A DNA stretch of 64,000 bases from Mycobacterium basiliense (GTDB taxonomy: Bacteria > Actinomycetota > Actinomycetes > Mycobacteriales > Mycobacteriaceae): positions 3,410,001 through 3,474,000 of the forward strand of contig NZ_LR130759.1 of NCBI RefSeq assembly GCF_900292015.1, written 5' to 3'. Position 1 is the stretch's first letter; each line of letters opens with the position of its first letter. The notes below the pieces were generated by a model, which saw only the letters and a list, made by a program, of their open reading frames with translations, was not told where the DNA came from and ran no database searches. The position numbers and the translations under genes were made by a program. Shown here one piece after another: positions 1-7,980 of the stretch.

Positions 1-1001
1 CGCCGCGACGACGTCTTGTGCGGCGTGTACATCGGTACCCGCACCAGCGCGGAACGGTTCGCGGCCCCCCACGAGGCGGCGGTGGGAGCCTCGCCGCCCT
101 GAATGAGCCGCTTGTAGGAGTTGACCCACTGATTGGTAACCGCGCTGATCTCCGAGGCATGTTCAAGGATCCCGGCGATGAACGACTTGCCGATGTCGGA
201 CAGCTGCAGCGGGTCGTCGGCGCTGTGGAAGGCGTTGACGTCGCCCTCGAACAGGCTCATGTGCGTGTGCATCGCCGAACCGGCGTACTGCCCGAACGGT
301 TTGGGCATAAACGTCGCCCGCACGCCCTCCTCCAGCGCGACTTCTTTGATCACGTAACGGAAGGTCATCACGTTGTCGGCCATCGACAAGGCGTCAGCGA
401 AACGTAGGTCGATCTCCTGCTGGCCCGGTGCGCCCTCGTGGTGGCTGAATTCCACCGAGATGCCCATGAACTCCAAGGCTTCGATCGCATGCCTGCGAAA
501 CTTCGAGGCCGTCACGTGCACCGCCTGGTCGAAGTACCCGGCGTTGTCGATCGGAATCGGCTCCGTCCCGTCTTCGGCGCCCTCCTTGAGGAGGAAGAAC
601 TCGATTTCCGGATGCACGTAGCAGGAGAAGCCGAGTTCGTTGGCTTTGGTCAGCTGTCGACGCAACACGTGCCGCGGATCGGCCCACGATGGTGAGCCGT
701 CGGGCATGGTGATGTCGCAGAAGATTCGCGCCGAGTGGTGGTGGCCGGCGCCGGTGACCCAGGGCAGCACCTGAAAGGTGGACGGATCGGGGTGTGCCAC
801 GGTGTCGGATTCGGAGACCCGTGCGAAGCCTTCGATGGAGGAGCCGTCGAAGCCGATGCCTTCTTCAAAGGCGCCTTCGAGTTCGGCAGGGGCGATGGCG
901 ACAGACTTCAGGAAACCGAGCACGTCGGTGAACCAGAGCCGGACGAAGCGGATGTCCCGCTCTTCGAGAGTGCGGAGGACGAATTCCTTCTGCCGATCCA
1001 T
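1..1001 (-). CDS. glnA2: Glutamine synthetase GlnA2, 3' part cut by window edge
   Basis: Type I glutamine synthetase-like enzyme (glutamate-ammonia or related gamma-glutamyl ligase), cytoplasmic. About 333 residues are present; the family is about 446, so the last ~110 lie outside the window. The protein begins MDRQKEFVLRTLEERDIRF and closely matches GlnA2 (Rv2222c) as I recall it. Catalytic-domain segments FDGSSIEGFARV, the metal-ligand segment HPEIEFFL, the EFSHHEGAPGQQEID block and the MHTHMSLF block are all visible. The ATG at 1001 has a TANNNT hexamer seven bases upstream, which suggests a leaderless transcript. It is probably the housekeeping GlnA paralogue of minor activity rather than GlnA1. 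Confidence 0.95.
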   Translation of the reverse strand, partial: MDRQKEFVLRTLEERDIRFVRLWFTDVLGFLKSVAIAPAELEGAFEEGIGFDGSSIEGFARVSESDTVAHPDPSTFQVLPWVTGAGHHHSARIFCDITMPDGSPSWADPRHVLRRQLTKANELGFSCYVHPEIEFFLLKEGAEDGTEPIPIDNAGYFDQAVHVTASKFRRHAIEALEFMGISVEFSHHEGAPGQQEIDLRFADALSMADNVMTFRYVIKEVALEEGVRATFMPKPFGQYAGSAMHTHMSLFEGDVNAFHSADDPLQLSDIGKSFIAGILEHASEISAVTNQWVNSYKRLIQGGEAPTAASWGAANRSALVRVPMYTPHKTSSR

Positions 1002-1008
1002 GACTCGA

Positions 1009-1014
1009 ACAGTA
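1009..1014 (-). promoter_or_regulatory. Candidate -10 box of glnA2 (leaderless arrangement)
   Basis: TACTGT on the minus strand lies exactly seven bases before the glnA2 ATG. This matches the mycobacterial leaderless pattern TANNNT-N7-ATG, with transcription starting at the start codon. It is inferred from spacing alone. Confidence 0.4.
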
Positions 1015-1068
1015 TGCAAGCTCTGTTAATAATGTGTTACCGATGCCCGGCCAGGCGCGTTGCGCAAT

Positions 1069-1110
1069 GCACTCGAGTAGACCATGGGGGCACTCGAGCA
1101 GACCATGGGG
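1069..1110. repeat. Two tandem copies of a 21-bp unit
   Basis: The unit GCACTCGAGTAGACCATGGGG at 1069-1089 is followed directly by a second copy at 1090-1110 with one T-to-C change. It sits between the start of glnA2 and the stop of the downstream exported protease gene, outside both. It looks like a minisatellite (VNTR-type) duplication. Confidence 0.8.
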
Positions 1111-1115
1111 CCGAT

Positions 1116-2687
1116 TCAGGAGGCGCAGCGCAGATTTGCTGGCGGCAACGTCAGGTTCAAGAAGTAACGCGTCGCCGCGCTATCCACACAATCGTTGCCG
1201 TCGAACACCACGGTGTGCTGGGTTCCGTCATAGGTGATCAACGGGGCGCCCAGCTGTCGGGCCAGGTCCACTCCGGCCTGGTACGGGGTGGCCGGGTCAT
1301 GGGTGGTTGAAACCACGACAACCTTGCCAGGTCCCGCCGGCGACGCGGCGTGCGGAATCGACGTCGCGGGCACCGGCCACAACGCGCACAGATCGCGCGG
1401 CGCGAACCCGGTGAACTGGCCGTAGCTGAGGAACGGAGCCGCCTGGCGGAACTGTTGGTCGGCCGCGACCCACGATGGCGGATCCGTCGGCGTCGGCGCG
1501 TCGACGCAGCGAATCGCGTTGAACGCGTCCTGGCCGTTGGTGTAGTGGCCCTCGCGGTCGCGGCCGTCGTAGTCGTCGGCAAGCAACAACAGATCCCCCG
1601 CATCGGTGCCGCGCTGCAGCCCGAGCAGACCACTGGTCAGGTACTTCCAGTGCTGCGGGGTGTACAAGGCGTTGATGGTGCCGGTAGTCGCGTCGGCGTA
1701 GCTCAGCCCGCGTGGATCTGACGTCCTGCCTGGCTTGCTGACCAGCGGGTCGACCAGAGCGTGGTAGCGGTTGATCCACTGGGCCGGGTCGGTGCCCAGC
1801 GGGCAGGCCGGCGAACGGGCGCAGTCGGCGGCATAGTCGTTGAACGCGGTCTGGAAGCCCGCCAGTTGTTTGGCGTTTTCCTCGATCGGGCCGCTCGTCG
1901 GGTCGATGGCGCCGTCGAGCATCATCGCCCGGACATGGGTGCCGAACCGCTCCACGTAGGCCGTACCTAGCTCGGTGCCATAGCTGTAGCCCAGGTAATT
2001 GATCTGCTCGTCGCCGAGTGCCTGGCGGATTATGTCCATGTCACGCGCGGCCGATGCCGTGCCGACGTTGGCCAAGAATCCCAGGCCCATCCGGTCAGCA
2101 CACCGCTGCACCCACTCGCGGTACACCTGCTCGATGTGGGCTACCCCCGCCGGGCTGTAGTCGACCATTGGGTCGCGCCGGTAAGCGTCGAACTCGGCGT
2201 CGGTGCGACAACGCAGGGCCGGCGTCGAGTGGCCGACACCGCGCGGGTCGAAGCCCACCAGGTCGAAGTGACGGGCGATGGCAGTGTCCTTCAAATCGGG
2301 CGCCATCCCGGCGATCATGTCAACCGCGGAGGCGCCGGGCCCGCCCGGGTTGACGAACAGCGACCCGATCCGCTGTCCGGTCGCCGGAACCCGGATCACC
2401 GCCAATTTCGCTTGTGTTCCGCCGGGTTTGTCATAGTCGACGGGCACCGAAATGGCCGTGCAGCGCGCGGTCGGAAGGTCGCGGACGTTATCGACAAAGG
2501 TCGCGCACGAGCCCCAGCCCTGCTGTTGCTGGGTGGCGACCGGTACCCCCGGGCTTTGCGTCTGGCCGGTGCCGGGTTCTGGAGTCGCGCCGGCTATCGG
2601 CGCCACCACCAGCGGTTGTCCGGCGAATACCAGACCAAAAGAAAGCAGCGCCGAGCTCAACGATCTCAGCCGCAACATGGCGGTCAT
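1116..2687 (-). CDS. Exported alpha/beta-hydrolase serine protease (Rv2223c-like)
   Basis: 523-residue secreted hydrolase of the Hip1/tripeptidyl-aminopeptidase-like family, paralogous to the next gene (3411-4967). A signal peptide covers about residues 1-34 (hydrophobic stretch LLSFGLVFAGQPLVVAPIAGA). The oxyanion loop NPGGPGAS is near 113-120. The nucleophile motif GYSYG places Ser235, and the TAP-like C-terminal domain supplies Asp464 (THDPATPY) and His491 (GTQHTVVF). No lipobox is present, unlike its neighbour. The ATG at 2687 gives a length near the M. tuberculosis homologue (520 as I recall); the frame stays open upstream to 3074, but that part does not look like a leader. Substrate unknown. 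Confidence 0.9.
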   Translation of the reverse strand: MTAMLRLRSLSSALLSFGLVFAGQPLVVAPIAGATPEPGTGQTQSPGVPVATQQQQGWGSCATFVDNVRDLPTARCTAISVPVDYDKPGGTQAKLAVIRVPATGQRIGSLFVNPGGPGASAVDMIAGMAPDLKDTAIARHFDLVGFDPRGVGHSTPALRCRTDAEFDAYRRDPMVDYSPAGVAHIEQVYREWVQRCADRMGLGFLANVGTASAARDMDIIRQALGDEQINYLGYSYGTELGTAYVERFGTHVRAMMLDGAIDPTSGPIEENAKQLAGFQTAFNDYAADCARSPACPLGTDPAQWINRYHALVDPLVSKPGRTSDPRGLSYADATTGTINALYTPQHWKYLTSGLLGLQRGTDAGDLLLLADDYDGRDREGHYTNGQDAFNAIRCVDAPTPTDPPSWVAADQQFRQAAPFLSYGQFTGFAPRDLCALWPVPATSIPHAASPAGPGKVVVVSTTHDPATPYQAGVDLARQLGAPLITYDGTQHTVVFDGNDCVDSAATRYFLNLTLPPANLRCAS

Positions 2688-3410
2688 CGTCTCACCCACG
2701 GATACCCGTGGCGGCGCGAAACGGTTACGCCTTGATCTCGTATCGCGCCGGCTGGGCGCCCGCGCCAGACCCGGGTCCGGAGCACCTTTCCGGCTGGCCG
2801 ACCGGGCTGGCGACCGCACCTGACCAGCGTTGGTCGGCGACAAAGCCGTACCGATTCCAACGCCATCGCATAGCATCACTGCGCACGCGAATTGCACCCG
2901 CAGCAAGACCCGAATGCGCATCGCGGTCGAGAGGTCGCCGTGACCGACCCGACGATCACCGGCGACCGAACAGGGCTCGAACCAAGCAGGGCGACGGGTT
3001 AATAGGAAATCAGGACCTGACCATGGCGTCGTTGCCCCCGGCTTTTCACCCACCGCACCTGGTCGCGGATACACGGGATGGAAAGACGGCGATGACTGCT
3101 TAGGAGAATTGGCCGCAAAAGAGCCATCCCAACGCCGTGAAAGGCTATTTCAAAGAAGAAATAACTTGACCGCAAGTGCCGACGCCACTCTAGTGGTAAC
3201 CGAAGAATCTAGTGGTAACCGAAGAATCTAGTGGTAACCGAAGAAACGCTCCGCGGTGTGCTCCCCAACATCCTTCCCAAACCTACAATCCATCGTTGTC
3301 CGTCGACGACATACACGAAATAGCCTAGGGATCGCGGTAATCGTTTGGCTCCCATCGCCGATCGGTCGCCGGCGGCGGATTCAAGCACGACACTGGCTGT
3401 CTGAAACGCG
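2688..3410. other. Non-coding stretch between the two protease genes
   Basis: About 720 bases with no convincing gene. Both neighbours are transcribed leftward, so the part near 2700-2900 should hold the promoter of the Rv2223c-like gene. The only clear structure is the 19-bp triple repeat at 3190-3245. Open frames across the stretch have no recognisable domain. Confidence 0.5.
3190..3245. repeat. Three tandem copies of a 19-bp unit
   Basis: The unit CTAGTGGTAACCGAAGAAT occurs at 3190, 3209 and 3228. The first two copies are identical and the third runs into AAGAAAC. Each unit contains the palindrome GGTAACC. It is outside coding sequence, so it could be a variable-number repeat or a cluster of binding sites. 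Confidence 0.85.
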
Positions 3411-4967
3411 CTAACACTTGGCCCCACTGGGCGGTGTGGTACCGCCGATCAGATATGCCGTGACGTAGTCGTCAATGCAGCTCTCGCCTTGGAACACCAC
3501 CGTGTGCTGGGTTCCGCTGAAAGTCAGCAATGAGCCGTGCAGCTGGTTGGCCAAGTCAACCCCGGCCTTATACGGTGTCGCCGGGTCGTGGGTGGTGGAC
3601 ACGATCACGGTCGGCGCCAGGCCCGGCGCTGAGACGGAGTGCGGCTTGCTGGTCGGCGGCACCGGCCAGAACGCGCAAGTCCCAAGCGGCGCGTCGCCGG
3701 TGAACTTCCCGTAGCTCATAAACGGTGCGACCTCCCGCGAGCGGCGGTCTTCGTCGATGATCTTGGCGCGGTCAGTAATCGCGGGCTGGTCAACGCAGTT
3801 GATCGCCACCCGCGCATCGGTGGCGTTGGTGTAATGCCCGCGCGAGTCGCGCCGCATGTACATGTCGGCCAGGGCCAGCAGGGTGTCGCCGCGACCGTCC
3901 GCCAGCTCGGACAGCCCGTCGGTCAGGTGGTGCCACAGGTTCGGCGAGTACAGCGCCATGATGGTGCCCACGATGGCGTCGCTATAGCTGAGCCCACGAT
4001 GGTCGTTTGTCCGCGCCGGTCTGCTCACCTGTAGGTTGTTCGGGTCGACCAGCGGATCGACCAAGCTGTGGTAGACGTCGACCGCCTTGGCGGGGTCGGT
4101 GCCCAACGGGCAGTTGTGGTCCTCAGCGCAGTCGGCGGCGTAGTCATTGAACGCATCCTGAAATCCCTTGGCCTGCCGCAAGTCCGCCTCAATGGGGTCG
4201 GCATTGGGATCCACGGCACCGTCGAGGATCATCGCGCGCACCCGCTGCGGATACGCCTCGGCGTAGGCCGAGCCGATCCGGGTGCCGTACGAGTACCCCA
4301 GGTAGGTCAGTTTGTCGTCGCCCAGCGCAGCGCGGATGGCGTCCAGATCCCGAGCAACGTTGACCGTTCCCACATTTGCCAGGAAGTTTTTCCCCATCTT
4401 CTCGACACAGCGGCGAACGAACTGCTTCGTCTCGTCCTCCATCCGCGCCACACCCGCCTGGCTGTAGTCCACCTGCGGTTCGGCTCGCAGTCGGTCATTG
4501 TCCGCATCGGAGTTACACCACAGCGCGGGACGCGACGACGCCACTCCACGCGGGTCGAACCCAACCAGGTCGAACCGCTCGTGTACGCGCTTCGGCAACG
4601 TCTGAAAGACACCCAACGCGGCCTCGATGCCGGATTCGCCGGGGCCGCCCGGATTGATGACCAGTGAACCGATCTTGTCTCCGGTCGCAGGAAAGCGAAT
4701 CAACGCCAGCGCCGCGACGTCACCGTGCGGATTGTGATAATCGACCGGCACGGCAAGTTTGCCGCACAGTGCGCCGCCGGGAATCTCCACATTCGGGTTG
4801 GAGCTACGACACAGAGTCCATGCCACCGGCTGGCCCAGCTTCGGCTCAGCCATCCGAGCACGCCCCCCGACCACGCGGATGCAGCCCGCGAGAAGCATCG
4901 CTACGCTGGCGATCGCGGCCCATACCAGCAACATGCGCGCGAGTTTTTCGCGGCGAGACAAGCACAT
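3411..4967 (-). CDS. caeA: Hip1/CaeA cell-envelope serine protease lipoprotein
   Basis: 518-residue orthologue of M. tuberculosis Hip1 (Rv2224c), a cell-wall serine hydrolase known to process GroEL2 and dampen host responses. The N-terminus has a basic stretch, a hydrophobic core and a lipobox LLAGC with Cys29, so it is a lipoprotein. The oxyanion motif NPGGPG is near 105-110, and GYSYG gives Ser226. THDPATPYKAG and GTQHTVVFQG supply the Asp and His, two residues before the published Hip1 numbers (228/463/490 as I recall). It shares domain order with the Rv2223c-like gene, so the two are likely a duplication. Confidence 0.95.
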   Translation of the reverse strand: MCLSRREKLARMLLVWAAIASVAMLLAGCIRVVGGRARMAEPKLGQPVAWTLCRSSNPNVEIPGGALCGKLAVPVDYHNPHGDVAALALIRFPATGDKIGSLVINPGGPGESGIEAALGVFQTLPKRVHERFDLVGFDPRGVASSRPALWCNSDADNDRLRAEPQVDYSQAGVARMEDETKQFVRRCVEKMGKNFLANVGTVNVARDLDAIRAALGDDKLTYLGYSYGTRIGSAYAEAYPQRVRAMILDGAVDPNADPIEADLRQAKGFQDAFNDYAADCAEDHNCPLGTDPAKAVDVYHSLVDPLVDPNNLQVSRPARTNDHRGLSYSDAIVGTIMALYSPNLWHHLTDGLSELADGRGDTLLALADMYMRRDSRGHYTNATDARVAINCVDQPAITDRAKIIDEDRRSREVAPFMSYGKFTGDAPLGTCAFWPVPPTSKPHSVSAPGLAPTVIVSTTHDPATPYKAGVDLANQLHGSLLTFSGTQHTVVFQGESCIDDYVTAYLIGGTTPPSGAKC

Positions 4968-5026
4968 GGCAACCTATGGTGCCAGAGATGGTCGAAGATG
5001 CTGGTTAACCACCCTCATACGGTCGA

Positions 5027-6418
5027 CTACCCGATCTCTGCCAGCAGTTCTTCCATCCCGATCGAGAATTCGTCGGCCATTTCCCACAGGTCCGGGAGCA
5101 GTTCCGGACACGAAACCAAACCCACATCCAGTTTGCCGTTCAGCGACATCACGGTGACGTTGAGACCCGAGCCGTGAAAGATCGGTCCCAGCGGATACAT
5201 CGCGTTGACCTCACACCCCAGCATGTACAGCGGGACCTGCGGCCCTGGCACATTCGAGACCACCAGGTTGTGCACCGGCAGGCTCTGGGTCAACCGGGTC
5301 CTGGCGTAGACCCGCATTGCGATCCCGAAGACGGCCGGGGCGGCGAATTGGGACCAGTCCTGCAGCAACGTGGCTCCGATGGCCGAACTATGTTGCTTGG
5401 CAACCGAATTTGTGTGCGCGATGGCGTTCAATCGCTCCGCCGGGTCGGCGATATGGGTTTGCAGGCTGGAGAACATGCCCGAAACCTGGTTTCGCCCAGG
5501 ACGATCAGACTTGCCATGCACCGAGATCGGGACCATGGCCACCAGGGACGATTCCGGCAGCGCGGCGCGCTCCAGCAGATATTGCCGAAGTGCCCCGGAA
5601 ACCAAGGCCATCACCACATCGTTGACCTTGACGCCGAAGTGATCCTTGACCTTCTTGATGTCCTCTAGGTCCAATTCGGCATATGCGATGTTGCGCCGCC
5701 CGGTGATGCTGTCGTTGAACACCGTGCGCGGTGCGGCGAATGGACGCGCCATCGCCTGCCCGTCGCGAACTCGCAACAGCGTCGAAACCACCGACGACAC
5801 CGTCTCTGGCACCACATTGGCCAGCTGCAAGGGTCGGGTAGCAAACCTCAGCAGGCCGCCCGCAACGATTTGCCATCCGCTGGCGCCGCCGGCACCTTCG
5901 ACCGGATCTGGCGCGGGCGCGTCGGCCTCGGTGGCACACAGCTGCGAAATCAGGTTGGCGCCGGTCACGCCGTCCACCCCGGCATGGTGCACCTTCGTCA
6001 TCACCGCCAGGCGTCCGTCGCGATGGCAATCGGTGCCCGCAATGCCCTCGATAACCCACATCTCCCACAGCGGTCTACGGCGGTCCAACGGCAGCGACGC
6101 GATATGGCCGCAGATCTGGGAAAGTTCGGCCCGCCCGCCCGGCGGCGGCAGCCCGATGCGGTGCAGATGGCGATCGATTTGAAAATTCGCGTCATCAACC
6201 CAGACCGGGTGGTCTAGGTTCAGCGGGCTGTCGGCAAGCTTTTCGCGAAACTCCGGCATCGCTTTGATGCGCAGTGACAACGCGTCGCGCAGGCGGTCGA
6301 AGGTATAACCGCCGGGCATGGTCGACGTGTCCAATTCCATGACCGAGCAAACATGCATGGGCTGTGATGAGGTTTCCAGGTACAGGAAGCTGGCGTCGAG
6401 GCCACTGAGCCGCTGCAT
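5027..6418 (-). CDS. WS/DGAT-family acyltransferase
   Basis: 463-residue wax-ester synthase/diacylglycerol acyltransferase-like enzyme, which would transfer acyl-CoA chains to an alcohol or diacylglycerol for storage lipid. The catalytic HHxxxDG motif is intact at 144-150 (HHAGVDG). The N-terminus MQRLSGLDASFLYLET is typical of mycobacterial Tgs-like proteins, and the C-terminal segment NLVVSNVPGPQ is a family signature. The gene lies between hip1 and panB, where M. tuberculosis has no such gene as far as I recall. Substrate cannot be set from sequence. Confidence 0.92.
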   Translation of the reverse strand: MQRLSGLDASFLYLETSSQPMHVCSVMELDTSTMPGGYTFDRLRDALSLRIKAMPEFREKLADSPLNLDHPVWVDDANFQIDRHLHRIGLPPPGGRAELSQICGHIASLPLDRRRPLWEMWVIEGIAGTDCHRDGRLAVMTKVHHAGVDGVTGANLISQLCATEADAPAPDPVEGAGGASGWQIVAGGLLRFATRPLQLANVVPETVSSVVSTLLRVRDGQAMARPFAAPRTVFNDSITGRRNIAYAELDLEDIKKVKDHFGVKVNDVVMALVSGALRQYLLERAALPESSLVAMVPISVHGKSDRPGRNQVSGMFSSLQTHIADPAERLNAIAHTNSVAKQHSSAIGATLLQDWSQFAAPAVFGIAMRVYARTRLTQSLPVHNLVVSNVPGPQVPLYMLGCEVNAMYPLGPIFHGSGLNVTVMSLNGKLDVGLVSCPELLPDLWEMADEFSIGMEELLAEIG

Positions 6419-6599
6419 CCGCCGATGTTATGTGATCAATCCCGGCTCAGCCGGTGTGATCTTGTACCAATCTGCGGGGTCAACGGTGCATCCGCGCTGA
6501 AGAGATGGCAGACTGTCACCGTCAGACGAACCCGGGGACCCACACACCAGATTTTTCTGGGGGCCACGAGGATCGACCCGACCGATACCTAGGACAGTG

Positions 6600-6623
6600 A
6601 TGTCTGAGCAGATGTCTGAGCAA
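6600..6623 (+). repeat. 12-bp tandem duplication covering the panB start codon
   Basis: ATGTCTGAGCAG at 6600-6611 is followed by ATGTCTGAGCAA at 6612-6623. The duplication yields two in-frame ATG codons, so the ancestral start could be either copy. Confidence 0.8.
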
Positions 6624-7466
6624 AATGTTTATGGGGTTAGCGCGTCTTCGCCCGTCGACCCGTCGGCGCCGCGAACCAAGATCAGAACCCACCACCTGCA
6701 GAAATGGAAGGCCGAAGGCCACAAGTGGGCCATGTTGACGGTCTATGACTACTCGACCGCACGGGTCTTCGACGACGCCGGCATTCCGGTGTTGTTGGTC
6801 GGCGATTCCGCCGCCAATGTCGTCTACGGCTACGACACCACCGTGCCGATCTCGATCGACGAGCTGATTCCACTGGTACGCGGCGTGGTGCGCGGCGCAC
6901 CGCACGCGCTGGTCGTCGCCGACCTGCCGTTTGGTAGCTACGAGGCAGGACCCGCCGCCGCGCTGGCCGCCGCCACCCGGTTCATGAAGGAAGGCGGCGC
7001 CCATGCCGTCAAGCTTGAAGGCGGTGAGCGGGTTGCCGAGCAGATTGCCTGCTTGACCGCGGCGGGCATTCCGGTGATGGCCCACATCGGCTTCACCCCG
7101 CAAAGCGTCAACACCCTCGGTGGGTTTCGGGTACAGGGCCGCGGGGACGCCGCGGAGCAGACGATCGCGGACGCGATTGCCGTCGCCGAAGCCGGTGCTT
7201 TTTCGGTTGTGATGGAGATGGTTCCGGCCGAACTGGCCACCCAGATCACCGGCAAACTGACCATTCCGACGATCGGGATCGGGGCCGGCCCCAGCTGCGA
7301 CGGCCAAGTCCTGGTGTGGCAGGACATGGCCGGCCTCAACGGCGGCAAGGCTCCCCGCTTCGTCAAACGCTATGCCGATTTAGCGAGCGTATTACGCTGC
7401 GCCGCAGTGAAATACGCGGAAGATGTGGCCACCGGGGCCTTCCCGGCCGACGAGCACTGCTTCTAG
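6600..7466 (+). CDS. panB: 3-methyl-2-oxobutanoate hydroxymethyltransferase
   Basis: Ketopantoate hydroxymethyltransferase, first step of pantothenate and hence CoA synthesis, cytoplasmic. About 288 residues, collinear with mycobacterial PanB. Metal-binding and active-site blocks [38 protein letters not shown] and VVMEMVP are present. Three possible starts exist: GTG 6597, ATG 6600 and ATG 6612. The first twelve bases from 6600 are nearly repeated from 6612, so the N-terminus reads [12 protein letters not shown] upstream fits 6597 or 6600 better than 6612. Confidence 0.93.
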   Translation: MSEQMSEQNVYGVSASSPVDPSAPRTKIRTHHLQKWKAEGHKWAMLTVYDYSTARVFDDAGIPVLLVGDSAANVVYGYDTTVPISIDELIPLVRGVVRGAPHALVVADLPFGSYEAGPAAALAAATRFMKEGGAHAVKLEGGERVAEQIACLTAAGIPVMAHIGFTPQSVNTLGGFRVQGRGDAAEQTIADAIAVAEAGAFSVVMEMVPAELATQITGKLTIPTIGIGAGPSCDGQVLVWQDMAGLNGGKAPRFVKRYADLASVLRCAAVKYAEDVATGAFPADEHCF

Positions 7467-7467
7467 G

Positions 7468-7854
7468 TTATTGCTGGCATCGCTGGCGAAAATCGGTCAG
7501 CGGTTGACGAATACCCCGTAGTTCGGCGTGCACCGTGGGGTTGGCATCCATGTACTGCTGCAGTTGGTCCCGAATATCGTCGCGCGGCTGACCCCTCAAG
7601 CTGGAGAAGTAGTCGTTGACCTCGGGATGGGTGAACAGGTAAGCCGAGGTCGCCGCCGCCACCCCGGCCGACACTCCGGCCAGATCCGCAGCGGTGCAGT
7701 TCGGTGGCGGCGGGGCCGCGTCCGGATCGCCCGGATCGGCTCCGGCGACTGCCGAGGTCAAACCCGCAGCGCCGAGAAGCATTGCGCCACATATGACACC
7801 GGCAGCAACCCGTCCGATAATCAGGTGGCATGTGGCACGACCGAATGACAACAT
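7468..7854 (-). CDS. Secreted haemophore-related small protein
   Basis: 128-residue exported protein. The ATG at 7854 is chosen because AAAGGAG lies six bases upstream. Signal peptide about residues 1-38 (VAAGVICGAMLLGAAGLTSAVAGA). The mature part has the pattern NCTAADLAGVSAGVAAATSA then YLFTHPEVNDYFSSL, typical of the mycobacterial haemophore/haem-binding family related to Rv0203, with two cysteines at the ends that may form a disulphide. Haem binding is inferred from family only. It ends two bases from the panB stop, convergent. I do not recall an orthologue at this place in M. tuberculosis. Confidence 0.85.
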   Translation of the reverse strand: MLSFGRATCHLIIGRVAAGVICGAMLLGAAGLTSAVAGADPGDPDAAPPPPNCTAADLAGVSAGVAAATSAYLFTHPEVNDYFSSLRGQPRDDIRDQLQQYMDANPTVHAELRGIRQPLTDFRQRCQQ

Positions 7855-7980
7855 GGACCGCTCCTTTAGCAAGGTTTCAACAGGTGCAGCCAAACCCGGG
7901 CCCGCACGCGTGATGTGGCACTCTAAGATGCCTATCCACGATTGCACAACCGCGGCCACGCGCCCTCACCGGAGGCGGAC

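Noticed and set aside
1116..3074. 652-residue protease starting at 3074
   Set aside because: The first 129 residues are Arg/Pro-rich frame carry-over; a proper signal peptide starts at ATG 2687.
3209..3427. 72-residue ORF carrying the 19-bp repeats
   Set aside because: It starts inside the hip1 3' end, has no ribosome-binding site and no homology; the repeats are better read as non-coding.
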